Assembly (NCBI GenBank): GCA_947259175.1
Contig: CAMYKW010000001.1
Location: forward strand, 107,568-171,567
Direction of reading: 5' to 3'
Source: an uncultured Gammaproteobacteria bacterium
GTDB taxonomy: Bacteria > Pseudomonadota > Gammaproteobacteria > Arenicellales > JAANXG01
Length of the DNA stretch: 64,000 nucleotides
The notes below the pieces were generated by a model. The model was not told the DNA's origin. It worked only from the letters and a program-made list of their open reading frames with translations, and did not search any database. A program made the position numbers and the translations under genes. The stretch's first letter is position 1. Each line of letters starts with the position of its first letter. Below are positions 38,831 through 47,938 of this stretch, in pieces.

Positions 38831-39079
38831 CTAGGCCGATGGGTGGCTCGCCTTTAAAAGTTGCCTCACGCGTGGCGACGGCAGCGCACCCCGATTCAGC
38901 CAGAAATCGGCGCGTTCCTGATCGATTTTCAAGCGCTGTTCGTGCTCGACCGCGCGCGGATTGAAAAACCCGATCTTCTCGATAAACCTACCCCGCGGTG
39001 CGCGTCGCTGATCGGCGACCACGATCGAATAAAACGGTTTTTTCTTTGCCCCACCGCGGGACAGACGGATAATTACCAT
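38831..39079 (-). CDS. rpsP: 30S ribosomal protein S16
   Basis: MVIIRLSRGGAKKKPFYSIVVADQRRAPRGRF (short parts quoted) is the S16 N terminus: VIIRLSRGGAKKKPFYSIV. 82 residues. First gene of the rpsP-rimM-trmD-rplS operon, downstream of ffh. Confidence 0.97.
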   Translation of the reverse strand: MVIIRLSRGGAKKKPFYSIVVADQRRAPRGRFIEKIGFFNPRAVEHEQRLKIDQERADFWLNRGALPSPRVRQLLKASHPSA

Positions 39080-39360
39080 ACCTTGTGTTACCTGTGTTCG
39101 GGCCGCCTCGCCGGGCGGCTCATCAAATAGACGGTTGAACGAAAACCCAAAGGGTGCGCGATTTTATCGTCACCCGGCGATAAAGGAAACCAGTTACCGG
39201 TGCAAAACGCTGATTTTTCTCGAAAACAACCGAAAATGCTGGGCAACCCGGCGGCGCCCTATCGCCGGTATCGGCGGTGGCGGGTCGAACAAGGCGGGAT
39301 ATGTGCCATTTGCCGTCGCCCGGCAAGCGTTGGGGCGGAATTGTGGCCGCGATCGAAGCG
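39080..39360. other. Intergenic region between ffh and the rpsP operon
   Basis: About 280 bases with no credible ORF. It should hold the rpsP promoter and perhaps the ffh terminator. The best minus-strand -10 is TAAAAT (39161-39166) with no good -35. Short GC hairpins near 39230-39300 have no U-run. Confidence 0.4.
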
Positions 39361-40719
39361 CTAATACGGCAGTCCCGGCCTGCGGCCCTTCATCCCCGCC
39401 AGCAGATTCGCCATCCCCCCGCCCTTGCGCATCTTTTTCATCATCTTCTGCATCTGGGTGAACTGCTTCAACAGCCGGTTGACCTCAGGCACCTCGGTTC
39501 CGGAGCCGGCGGCAATACGCCGTTTGCGCGATCCGCGGATGATGGTGGGATTGGCGCGTTCTCCCGGGGTCATGGAATTGATAATCGCCACCGTGCGCCG
39601 GATCTGCCGGTCGTCCACCTGATCCATGACATGATTGGGCAAACCGCTCATTCCGGGGAGTTTTTCCACCAACGAGGCGATACCGCCCATCTTTTCCATC
39701 TGCATGATCTGTTCGCGGAAATCGTCGAGGTCGAATCGCTTTCCCTTGGCGATCTTCTTCGCCAGCTTCTCCGCCTTGCCCTTGTCGACTTTCTGCTGCA
39801 CCTCCTCGACCAGGGTCAACACATCTCCCATCCCCAGTATTCTCGACGCCACCCGGTCCGGGTGGAAGGCCTCCAGGGCGTTGAGCTTTTCGCCGGTGCC
39901 GAGAAACTTGATCGGTTTCCCGGTTACGTGACGGATCGATAACGCCGCGCCGCCACGGGCGTCGCCGTCGGTTTTTGTCAAAATAATGCCGGTGAGCGGC
40001 AGGGCCTCATCGAACGCAGTAGCGCTGTTGACGGCATCCTGCCCGGTCATGCTGTCGACCACGAACAGTGTCTCCACGGGATCCACCGCGGCATGAACGG
40101 CGCGTATTTCGGTCATCATCCGCGCATCGACATGCAGCCGGCCTGCGGAGTCCATCAAAACCACGTCAATACCGGACCTGCGGGCGTGATCGATCGCATT
40201 GCGCGCGATCGTTACCGGATCTTGATCGGTGGACGCAGGGAAGAAATCTACATCGATCATGTCCGCCAGCGTTTTCAGCTGATCGATGGCCGCCGGGCGA
40301 TAAATGTCGGTGGTCGCCAGCAGGATTTTCTTGTGCTCCCGCTGCTTGAGCCATTGCGCCAGTTTGGCCACCGTGGTGGTTTTGCCCGCCCCCTGCAAAC
40401 CGGCGACCAGCACCACCGCCGGTGGCCGCGCCGTGAGTTTGAGCACGTCGTTCGACTCACCCATGATCGCCACCAACTCTTCATGGACGATCTTGACCAC
40501 CATCTGCCCCGGGGTGACGCTCTGCATCACGTCCGCGCCCAACGCTCGCTCTCGCACCTGCGCGATAAAGGCCTTGACGACGGGCAATGCGACGTCCGCT
40601 TCCAGTAACGCGATGCGCACCTCGCGCATCGCCGTTGCAATATTGTCTTCGGTCAGGCGGGCCTGTCCGCGCACGCGCCTGAGGGTCTCACGCAGACGAT
40701 CACTGAGTTGGTCAAACAT
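39361..40719 (-). CDS. ffh: Signal recognition particle protein Ffh
   Basis: SRP GTPase that targets nascent membrane proteins. N domain, G1 GLQGAGKTTTVAKLA, TDIYRPAAIDQL, G4 TKTDGDARGGAAL, and a methionine-rich M domain with GSRKRRIAAGSGT and MQKMMKKMRKGGG. 452 residues. Upstream of rpsP on the same strand and divergent from ccsA-corB, the usual gammaproteobacterial order. Confidence 0.97.
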   Translation of the reverse strand: MFDQLSDRLRETLRRVRGQARLTEDNIATAMREVRIALLEADVALPVVKAFIAQVRERALGADVMQSVTPGQMVVKIVHEELVAIMGESNDVLKLTARPPAVVLVAGLQGAGKTTTVAKLAQWLKQREHKKILLATTDIYRPAAIDQLKTLADMIDVDFFPASTDQDPVTIARNAIDHARRSGIDVVLMDSAGRLHVDARMMTEIRAVHAAVDPVETLFVVDSMTGQDAVNSATAFDEALPLTGIILTKTDGDARGGAALSIRHVTGKPIKFLGTGEKLNALEAFHPDRVASRILGMGDVLTLVEEVQQKVDKGKAEKLAKKIAKGKRFDLDDFREQIMQMEKMGGIASLVEKLPGMSGLPNHVMDQVDDRQIRRTVAIINSMTPGERANPTIIRGSRKRRIAAGSGTEVPEVNRLLKQFTQMQKMMKKMRKGGGMANLLAGMKGRRPGLPY

Positions 40720-41070
40720 GATAGATCAATTTCTGTGCAAACGATTTCTGATAGGATATTGAATAATAGTAACCGATTTTGGCCCCCGGCTAGGCCGGAT
40801 ATTGCACCGGGGATCCCGGAGACTGGCGATGAGACTTGTCCTGAGCGTAGTCGTAGGATCGGGCGGCTGGACGCCGCGCTGGAGCGAAACCCATAGCCGT
40901 AGCCATGGCTTGAGTGAAGCGCAAGTGCAGGCTCTCGAGACCGAGCCAGAGCCGGGATAGGCGCGGTCGGGGAACAAAATGTTACTCATGTATTCACGTG
41001 AATAATCTTTATCAATCATGTCGATAGAACCAATCTTAGCCGCCTTGGCGCAATATTCGGGCTGACGAAT
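40720..41070. repeat. Repeat-bearing intergenic region between ffh and ccsA
   Basis: 350 bases without an ORF. It contains CCGGATATTGCACC (40795-40808), the second 52-bp dispersed repeat (40811-40862) and CCTTGGCGCAATATTCGGG (41044-41062), whose inner part is the inverted form of the first motif. The two flanking motifs bracket about 250 bases, so the whole could be a small non-autonomous element; I saw no target duplication. Confidence 0.5.
40811..40862 (+). repeat. Dispersed 52-bp repeat, copy 2
   Basis: 47 of 52 bases identical to 20429-20480, same orientation. Both copies keep GGATC at each end and the core GAGACTTGTCCTGAGCGTAG. It lies in the divergent ffh/ccsA region. Confidence 0.85.
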
Positions 41071-41877
41071 ATGCTGACACCGATGTTGACACTGACGGCG
41101 AGCGCATTCTATCTCAGCGCCGGCGGTCTGCTGGTGAGGGGGCTTTTTGACGCCGAAACTTCGACATCGCGGAAGTTCGTCACCTTGGGATTGGCGTCGG
41201 CAGGGGTGGTGTTACACGCCATATCCATAATCAACACCATGTCGCCCCACCTGGCATTTGGATTCACCAGCGCCGCATCGCTCATCGCCTGGGTCATCAC
41301 CGCGCTTTTCGTGGTCACCGCACTGGCCAGACCCATCGAGAATCTGGGCGTGCTGGTATTGCCGGTGGCGGCGGTTGCCATAGTTGGCGCGTGGCTGTGG
41401 CCCGGTCAACCGCAGATCGGGGTCACCGGATCGTCCTTGCTCGCCGTGCACCTGGTGATCTCGATGTTGGCGTATGCGTTCCTCGCCCTGGCGATGGTGC
41501 AGGCCGTCTTGTTGGCGATTCAAGAAAACCGGCTGCATCAACACCACCCAGGCCACCTGCTACAGGCGCTCCCACCCATAGAGACCATGGAGACGCTGCT
41601 GTTCCAACTGATAACCGCCGGCTTTGCGCTGCTGTCCTTGACCCTTGTCAGTGGCGTATTTTTCACCCGGGAGATCTTCGGCAAGCCCCTGGTGTTCAAC
41701 CATCACACGGTTCTGTCGTTGGTCAGCTGGCTGGTGTTTGCGATTCTGCTGGTCGGCCGCTGGCGGCTTGGATGGCGCGGGCGCCTGGCGGCGCGTTGGA
41801 CAATCGGCGGCTTCGCCTTCTTGTTATTGGCTTATCTCGGCACCAAATTTATCGTTGAATTCATTATCCCCAAATAA
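41071..41877 (+). CDS. CcsA/YpjD-family inner-membrane protein (cytochrome c assembly-like)
   Basis: Eight or so hydrophobic segments (for example SLIAWVITALFVVTALA, LVISMLAYAFLALAMVQAVLL) with conserved histidines (HAISII, AVHLVIS, FNHHTVLS) as in the CcsA/CcmC fold. 268 residues. Located with corB and divergent from ffh, which is the position of E. coli ypjD; that gene is not a cytochrome c maturase proper and is linked to CorB function, so the family name may mislead. Confidence 0.87.
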   Translation: MLTPMLTLTASAFYLSAGGLLVRGLFDAETSTSRKFVTLGLASAGVVLHAISIINTMSPHLAFGFTSAASLIAWVITALFVVTALARPIENLGVLVLPVAAVAIVGAWLWPGQPQIGVTGSSLLAVHLVISMLAYAFLALAMVQAVLLAIQENRLHQHHPGHLLQALPPIETMETLLFQLITAGFALLSLTLVSGVFFTREIFGKPLVFNHHTVLSLVSWLVFAILLVGRWRLGWRGRLAARWTIGGFAFLLLAYLGTKFIVEFIIPK

Positions 41878-41963
41878 ACGCGGCCCAGCCGCGATGCAAG
41901 CTTTGCCCCCAGGTGCTACCTTTGTTATAGAATGAACGTCCCAGATCTCGAGGTTAACCCTAT

Positions 41964-43262
41964 TTGGAAGATATTTCGGTAGGCGCGCTGACCGGCTCGC
42001 TTATCTTTCTGATCATCCTCTCGGCGTTCTTCTCGGCGTCCGAAACCGCGATGATGGCGATTAACCGCTATCGCCTCAAACATCTGGCGGAAGCCGGCCA
42101 TCGCGGCGCGAGATATACGCGCAAACTGCTGGACGATCCGCACCAGTTGCTGGGAACCATACTGCTCGGCAACAACGCCGCCAATCTCACCGCTTCGGCG
42201 ATCGCGACGATCCTCGCGCTGCGCTTATTCGGGGACATACCCATCGCCCTGGTCACCTTCGGCCTCACCCTGGTGGTGCTGATCTTTGCCGAGGTCGCGC
42301 CAAAAACCGCGGCTGCGATGCACCCTGAATGGATAGCGTTTCCAGCGGCCTACGTGCTGTATCCGGCGCAAAAAATCGTGCGCCCGCTGGTTTGGATCGT
42401 CAATCAAGCCGGCAGCTGGCTGCTGAAACCTCTGGTGGGCGAAAAAAAGCATTCAGCGGACGCGCTCAGCGCCGATGAGCTGCGGGTAGCGGTGGCGGAG
42501 TCCGGTACATACATACAAGAATCCCACCAAAACATGCTGTTACAGATTCTGGATCTGGAAAAAATGAGCGTCGACGACGTGATGGTGCCGCGCGCCGAAA
42601 TCGAAGTCATCGACATAGACGACGATTGGGATGAGATCGTGAATCAACTCGCCACCAGCCATCATACCCGGCTCCCGGTATGCAAGGGCTCCCTGGATAA
42701 CGTTATAGGCATCCTGCATTTGAGGAAAGTGCTGCATCTGAGCCAAACCAATGAATTCAACCGCGACGGCATAATGAAAATTATACGCGAACCCTATTTC
42801 GTGCCGGAAAGCTCACCGTTGACCCAGCAGCTGCTCAACCTGCAGGAAGAGCGGCGGCGCCTGGCCCTGGTTGTTGACGAGTACGGGGATATCAAGGGCC
42901 TGGTGACTTTAGAAGAGATTCTGGAAGAGATTGTCGGAGAATTTACCGATCATGCGCCACGGCTGGCGGAAGACGTGCATCAGCAACCGGACGGCAGCGT
43001 CCTGATTCGCGGCACCGCTAATATTCGCGATTTGAACCGCAAAATGAACTGGGAGCTGCCGATCGATGGTCCCAAGACCCTCAACGGGCTGATACTGGAG
43101 TACCTGGAAGACATCCCCGAGCCGGGCACCAGTATTCGCTTGGCGGGTTATCCGATCGAGATCGTGCAAACCCGGGGCACGGCGGTGACGGTGGCAAAAA
43201 TTCAACCCGCCGACATTCTCGAATACGGCCCCGCGGCGCAGTCGCTATCCGGTACGCATTGA
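41964..43262 (+). CDS. corB: CorB (CNNM family) magnesium/cobalt transport protein
   Basis: DUF21 membrane domain at the N terminus (SLIFLIILSAFFSASETAMM, then further hydrophobic segments), a CBS pair (VDDVMVPRAEIEVIDID; RLPVCKGSLDNVIGILHLR; LALVVDEYGDIKGLVTLEE) and a C-terminal CorC/HlyC domain. 432 residues, TTG start. The order ccsA/ypjD-corB next to ffh matches E. coli. Confidence 0.93.
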   Translation: MEDISVGALTGSLIFLIILSAFFSASETAMMAINRYRLKHLAEAGHRGARYTRKLLDDPHQLLGTILLGNNAANLTASAIATILALRLFGDIPIALVTFGLTLVVLIFAEVAPKTAAAMHPEWIAFPAAYVLYPAQKIVRPLVWIVNQAGSWLLKPLVGEKKHSADALSADELRVAVAESGTYIQESHQNMLLQILDLEKMSVDDVMVPRAEIEVIDIDDDWDEIVNQLATSHHTRLPVCKGSLDNVIGILHLRKVLHLSQTNEFNRDGIMKIIREPYFVPESSPLTQQLLNLQEERRRLALVVDEYGDIKGLVTLEEILEEIVGEFTDHAPRLAEDVHQQPDGSVLIRGTANIRDLNRKMNWELPIDGPKTLNGLILEYLEDIPEPGTSIRLAGYPIEIVQTRGTAVTVAKIQPADILEYGPAAQSLSGTH

Positions 43263-43303
43263 GGGGCCGATTTCGATTTTCTTTTAATTCGCTCTAAATT
43301 ATC

Positions 43304-43309
43304 TATAAT
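43304..43309 (+). promoter_or_regulatory. Putative -10 (TATAAT) upstream of the PT-rich lipoprotein gene
   Basis: Perfect TATAAT within an AT-rich 110-base gap, about 67 bases before the ATG; a second TATAAT lies at 43334. No good -35 for either. Suggests the lipoprotein is transcribed separately from corB. Confidence 0.4.
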
Positions 43310-43375
43310 ACATAAGACATAAGATTCGATTTTTATAATAACTAATTGAATTATTTCATCAAAATGGGGTAGACC

Positions 43376-43864
43376 ATGAGACGACTACTGCTCGTTCTTC
43401 CGCTGTTTCTCACCGTTAGCTGCAGCAGTGGCGTGACCAGCGGCATTCTCGCACTGTTAACCGGGAATTGGCTGGGCCAGATGGTGTCCACAAACGATCC
43501 CTCCGCCCGCTTCAGCGGCAACGTGAGTATGAGCATCACGCAGGACGAGCTGGGTTTCATCACCGGAATCATCAATATCAGCGACCCGGAGACCAATTGC
43601 TGGATCGGCGGGATTTTGGACGCCGCGTCGTCAATCACCGGAGCGCGCGTATTGTTGAGTTGGAGCGATACCAGCGGCGCAGTCGTGACCGTGGATGCCA
43701 CCGCCACCAATAATTCGATCAACGGCCTGTACAACAGCACCGCACCGTCGGTGACGACTCTGCCGACGACGACAACCACCACGCCGACGACGCCAACAAC
43801 GACGCCCGCGGCGCCGGCGGTGTGCACGGCCAATTCCGGAACCTTCCGAGTCAACCGCAGCTAA
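43376..43864 (+). CDS. Small probable lipoprotein with Pro/Thr-rich C-terminal segment
   Basis: 162 residues: signal peptide RRLLLVLPLFLTVSC ending in a probable lipobox cysteine (T at -3 is not ideal), a central beta-rich body (FSGNVSMSITQDELGFITGI) with one further Cys, and a linker of threonine-proline repeats (TTTTTTPTTPTTTP) before a last Cys-containing turn. No family recognised. Such linkers usually space a domain from the membrane or cell wall. Downstream gene overlaps its end. Confidence 0.75.
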   Translation: MRRLLLVLPLFLTVSCSSGVTSGILALLTGNWLGQMVSTNDPSARFSGNVSMSITQDELGFITGIINISDPETNCWIGGILDAASSITGARVLLSWSDTSGAVVTVDATATNNSINGLYNSTAPSVTTLPTTTTTTPTTPTTTPAAPAVCTANSGTFRVNRS

Positions 43865-44322
43865 AGCGAGTTTCGTTCGCGTTGCGACGCTTTAAACTCT
43901 TTGTCGTCATAGCGCTGTGCGCAATCGGCCACGCCCGGGCCGACGCGGAGTTTTCGGTTTTTCTGACTGCTAAGGCACTCAACGGCGTCCCCGCCGACGC
44001 ACCCGCCAGCGAGTTTGGATGCAGCGATAAGATCTACGCGGTGATCAGCGCCGACGGGCTGGCAAAAACACAGCACACGTTGGAGGCCGTGTGGCGCGAT
44101 CCTCATGGCAAGGACCGCGAGCATACGCGCTACCCTTTTGTCGTGCGGTTCGACCACGAACGAATTTGGGTGTGGTTGAAATTGCACCGTCCTCCAGAGG
44201 CTGCGTTAACTCAATTCATGAATCCATCGGCGGGTATGGACGAGTTCGTGGGCGAGTGGCGGATCAAAATTCTGGTCGATGGTCAGCTGATCGACCAGCA
44301 GACATTCAAAGTGGTATGTTGA
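43822..44322 (+). CDS. Small exported protein of unknown function
   Basis: The likely mature domain follows a signal-like segment (LRRFKLFVVIALCAIGHARA) and reads as a beta-sandwich-like fold with two Cys (EFGCSDKIYAVIS and the C-terminal KVVC). The track start (GTG 43822) lies inside the lipoprotein gene; TTG 43882, just before the signal peptide, is more sensible, giving about 146 residues. Probably cotranscribed with the lipoprotein. Function unknown. Confidence 0.65.
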   Translation: MHGQFRNLPSQPQLKRVSFALRRFKLFVVIALCAIGHARADAEFSVFLTAKALNGVPADAPASEFGCSDKIYAVISADGLAKTQHTLEAVWRDPHGKDREHTRYPFVVRFDHERIWVWLKLHRPPEAALTQFMNPSAGMDEFVGEWRIKILVDGQLIDQQTFKVVC

Positions 44323-44347
44323 AAGCCGCTGGTACACGCCTACACGT

Positions 44348-45013
44348 TTACGGACCGACAACCCGGTGACGTAAATAGCTCGGCTGCGCCCGTTCGGCCG
44401 GCACCGCGCCACCCTGGGCGTAAATCGATGCCGCTATATGCGCGATCTCCGTGGCGCGCGGATGACAGTGTGGAACGTGGCGCACGGCACCCTGCGCCTG
44501 CGCCGCGCCCATTTGCCGTCCATACCGGTCCCACCCGCTGCCCACCGCCAGCCAATCCCCGGATTTTGGCAGCGCTACTTCCCGCGGCAACGTCAGCCGC
44601 TCGCGCCCGATGACGGTCATCAGCCCGCCCTCGTTGCGATAACATGCCCAGTACACCTGATCCATGCGCGCGTCGATGGCCGCGACCACTTGCGGCGCGC
44701 AATGCCGCTGGGCCATCGCCTGCAGGGTCGACACCGGAACCACCGGTATACCGCGCCCGAAAGCGACGCCCTGCGCAATCGCGGCGCCGATACGCAAGCC
44801 GGTAAACGCCCCGGGACCCCGTCCCCAGGCCACCGCGTTGAGCTCGGCAACAGTGGCGCCGCCCGCCGCCAAAACTTCTTCGATCATCGGCAGCAGTAAC
44901 TCGGAGTGCCGGTTTGGGGCGTGGACATGCCGCGCCGTCACCGACCCGTCGATCCACAACGCCGCCGAGCACGCCTCCGTAGCGGTATCGATCGCCAGTA
45001 GTGTCGTGCTCAT
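44348..45013 (-). CDS. tsaB: tRNA threonylcarbamoyladenosine biosynthesis protein TsaB
   Basis: ASKHA-fold partner of TsaD for t6A37 synthesis. Starts STTLLAIDTATEACSAALW and has WGRGPGAFTGLRIGAAIAQG; 221 residues from ATG 45013. The track start lies 39 codons into the helicase gene. ATGA overlap with yoaA; the tsaB-yoaA pair is conserved in gammaproteobacteria. Confidence 0.95.
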   Translation of the reverse strand: MSTTLLAIDTATEACSAALWIDGSVTARHVHAPNRHSELLLPMIEEVLAAGGATVAELNAVAWGRGPGAFTGLRIGAAIAQGVAFGRGIPVVPVSTLQAMAQRHCAPQVVAAIDARMDQVYWACYRNEGGLMTVIGRERLTLPREVALPKSGDWLAVGSGWDRYGRQMGAAQAQGAVRHVPHCHPRATEIAHIAASIYAQGGAVPAERAQPSYLRHRVVGP

Positions 45014-46929
45014 CACGCCGCAGGCCGAAAAAAATTTCGCACCGATTGGAGATCCCGGGTAATCGGCATCGGCGGCAGACTGCGCAGGAACAGCTTGCCG
45101 TAATTCTTGCTGAACAAGCGGGGGTCGCAAAGCATCAAGATGCCGCGATCGGTGACGTCCCGTATCAGCCGGCCGATCCCCTGCCTGAGGGTAAGCACGG
45201 CATTGGGCAGCTGATAGTCGAGAAACGGATTGCCCCCCGACTCCTCGATGGCCTGCAAACGGGCCCGCAACACCGGATCGTCCGGAGATTCAAACGGAAG
45301 TTTATCGATGATCACGCATGCCAAGGCATCACCCCGTACGTCCACCCCTTCCCAAAAACTCGATGTTCCCAACAACAGCGCGCGATCGCGGGTGCGAAAC
45401 CGGTCCAACAACCGGCTCTTGGGCATCGCGCCTTGCACCAGAATCTCGAAATCATCGCGGCTACTCATTGTTTCGGCGGCTTCGTGCAGGGCGCGGTAGC
45501 TGGTAAACAGCATGAAGGCGCGGCCTTGGCTGGCTTCCAGCACAGGTAGGGCGCGGTCCACCATCAGGCGGGTAAACGTTGGCTGACGCGGGTCAGGCAA
45601 TCCTTCCGGAATGAACAGCAGCGCCTGTTGCGCGTAATCGAACGGGCTGTCCCAGAGCCGCGCGTCCACCTCGTCGACGCCGATTTGGCGTTGATAATGG
45701 CCGAAGTCCCCGGCGATGGATAGCGTCGCGGACGTAAAGATCCACGCTTTCGACGGATCGTGCAGACGCGATCGTAGCACGCGGCCGATGTCCACCGGCG
45801 TGTCCTGAATGCGAAACGTGCGTGCGGTAGGTTCCGCCCAACGGATGTTGTTTCCGCCGTGGGGGTCTTCGCTGAGTTCACACAAGCGATCCTGCAGCTC
45901 CACACCGCGGCTCCAGCAGCGGGTAAGCCCCTCACCGGCGGCCGCCGCTTCGTGCAGTACTTCGTTGAGTTCGCCGATCGCCGTTAGGATGTTTTCCAGA
46001 ATCGATCGAAATCCGGACCGTTGACACAATTCGTGCCACTCGACGCGTTTTCCGGAACCATCGAGAACGCTTCGTATTTCCAGCGTATGCCGTTCCAGAC
46101 TCCGCATCGTTGACTCCAAAGCCCGCAGCTGACTTTTCTCCCGTTCCTCCTCGGCGCGTACGTCGCGGCACAGCTCCAGCAATTGGTTGCCGCTGATGGA
46201 GTTGCCGAGAAAATTGGACGCCACCGCAGGCAGTTGATGGGCTTCGTCGAATATCACGCATTCGACACCCGGCAATAGCTTGCCGAAGCCGTCCTCGCGC
46301 AACGCGAGATCCGCAAAAAACAGGTGGTGGTTGATCACCAATACGTCAGCGGTCAGCGCCGCCTTGCGCGCCTGGTTCACGAAACACTGATCGAACCACC
46401 CGCACGCTCCGCCCAGGCAATTGTCATTCGTCGACGTCAACATGGGCCATATGGCGGCATCTTCGGGAATGTTCGTCGCCTCCGCGGTGTCGCCGGTGGT
46501 GGTGGCGGATACCCAGGCACCGATGCTGGCCAGTTGTTCGCTGTGCGTGACCGACAGGTCTCTCCCCAGGGACAGCGTTCGTTGATAGCGTTCGCGGCAC
46601 AAATAGTTGGCGCGCCCCTTGAGCAATGCAACCGCCGCCGGGGAAGCCAGGGCCTCCCGAACCAGGGGTATATCGCGATGGTACAACTGGTCTTGAAGAT
46701 GCTTGGTGCCGGTGGAGATCAGCACCTTTTTGCCGGACAACAGCGCCGGCACCAGATAGGCCAGGGTCTTGCCGGTACCGGGCCCGCTCTCCGCGATCAG
46801 GGTGCCGTTATGGTCTATCGCTTCCTCGACCCGTTGCGCCATCTCCCGTTGCGCCGCCCGAGGTAAAAATCCCGGCAACAAGCTGCGCAAAGGACCGGCC
46901 GGTCCCAGAATCTCCGCGCTAGCCCGCAT
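45013..46929 (-). CDS. yoaA: DinG/YoaA-family ATP-dependent DNA helicase
   Basis: XPD-like SF2 helicase. Walker A AESGPGTGKTLAYLVPAL, DEAH box in VIFDEAHQLPA, Fe-S cysteines (NYLCRER and CLGGACGWFDQC), and motif VI GIGRLIRD. 638 residues. Pairing with tsaB points to YoaA, which in E. coli works with HolC in repair of replication forks. The start codon lies inside a copy of the GCAATAT motif. Confidence 0.93.
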   Translation of the reverse strand: MRASAEILGPAGPLRSLLPGFLPRAAQREMAQRVEEAIDHNGTLIAESGPGTGKTLAYLVPALLSGKKVLISTGTKHLQDQLYHRDIPLVREALASPAAVALLKGRANYLCRERYQRTLSLGRDLSVTHSEQLASIGAWVSATTTGDTAEATNIPEDAAIWPMLTSTNDNCLGGACGWFDQCFVNQARKAALTADVLVINHHLFFADLALREDGFGKLLPGVECVIFDEAHQLPAVASNFLGNSISGNQLLELCRDVRAEEEREKSQLRALESTMRSLERHTLEIRSVLDGSGKRVEWHELCQRSGFRSILENILTAIGELNEVLHEAAAAGEGLTRCWSRGVELQDRLCELSEDPHGGNNIRWAEPTARTFRIQDTPVDIGRVLRSRLHDPSKAWIFTSATLSIAGDFGHYQRQIGVDEVDARLWDSPFDYAQQALLFIPEGLPDPRQPTFTRLMVDRALPVLEASQGRAFMLFTSYRALHEAAETMSSRDDFEILVQGAMPKSRLLDRFRTRDRALLLGTSSFWEGVDVRGDALACVIIDKLPFESPDDPVLRARLQAIEESGGNPFLDYQLPNAVLTLRQGIGRLIRDVTDRGILMLCDPRLFSKNYGKLFLRSLPPMPITRDLQSVRNFFRPAA

Positions 46930-47044
46930 ATTGCACCGGTCGTCCAGCGACTATTGCTGGTATGCGCTTTAGTACCCGCGACGTGAATACTACGAAGTGA
47001 CGGAGTAAGGTCTTGATATGACTTCCCTCAGAAAAGTAGCCGGG

Positions 47045-47917
47045 CTAGCCGACAAGGTTCGCGTCCACCAGGCATTGATTCAAGCCGGCGCGCCAGTCAG
47101 GCAGTTTGACGCCGAAGCGCTGCTGCAACTTGGCGGTGTCGAGTGTGGAATACCTGGGCCGTCGTGCGGGCGTCGGATACTCACTGCTGAGAATCGGAAT
47201 AACGCGCACGGACTTGTGTCCGGTAAGCTCGAGAATCGCCCTGGCGAACTCGTACCACGTTGTGGTCCCTGCGCAGGTCATGTGGTACGTACCCGCGTAG
47301 TCCTCGGCCCGCCGGTCGCGGATCAGCGAGAGAATTCTTGCGGTGGCAGCCGCGATCAGATCCGCGTAGGTGGGCGTGCCGTGTTGGTCGTCAACGACCT
47401 GCAGCTCGTCTCGTTCTCCCGCGAGTCTCAGCATGGTATTGAAAAAGTTCCGGCCACTGTGGGAGTACACCCAGCTGGTGCGAAAAATCAGATAGTTCCC
47501 GGTGTTCCTCGCCACCGCGATTTCCCCTTCCAGTTTGGTGCGGCCATACACGTTGACCGGATCCACCGGGCTGTCTTCTCCATAGGGTTGCGCTGAAGCC
47601 CCGGAGAACACGTAGTCGGTGGAATAATGAACCAATAGCGCGCCCAGCCGCTGCGCGCATCGCGCCATCACCCCGGGGGCCTGGGCATTCACCAGCCCCG
47701 CCCCGGCCGGGTCGGACTCCGCCTGATCCACCGCCGTGTAGGCCGCTGCGTTGACAATCACGTCGGGCCGGTGCTCGACAATCACCCGTTCCAATGCAGA
47801 GAGATCGGCGAGGTCCACGTCGGCGCGGTTGAGCGCAGTAATCCGGCCCAGATCCTGCAGGTAATGGGCCAGGCCCGAGCCCACCTGACCCGTTAGTCCG
47901 AATAAAACGATGTTCAT
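47045..47917 (-). CDS. rfbD: dTDP-4-dehydrorhamnose reductase
   Basis: Last step of dTDP-L-rhamnose synthesis. GLTGQVGSGLAHYLQ cofactor site, STDYVFSG, catalytic YxxxK in YGRTKLEGE and FRTSWVYS; 290 residues. Lies 21 bases after rfbC. rfbA and rfbB are not in the window. Rhamnose is an O-antigen or exopolysaccharide sugar. Confidence 0.94.
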   Translation of the reverse strand: MNIVLFGLTGQVGSGLAHYLQDLGRITALNRADVDLADLSALERVIVEHRPDVIVNAAAYTAVDQAESDPAGAGLVNAQAPGVMARCAQRLGALLVHYSTDYVFSGASAQPYGEDSPVDPVNVYGRTKLEGEIAVARNTGNYLIFRTSWVYSHSGRNFFNTMLRLAGERDELQVVDDQHGTPTYADLIAAATARILSLIRDRRAEDYAGTYHMTCAGTTTWYEFARAILELTGHKSVRVIPILSSEYPTPARRPRYSTLDTAKLQQRFGVKLPDWRAGLNQCLVDANLVG

Positions 47918-47938
47918 TCCGCGCCGCCGGTGGTGATG

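Noticed and set aside
40863-41043. 4.5S (SRP) RNA gene next to ffh
   Set aside because: The conserved GGAAGGAAGCAGCC-type loop is absent.
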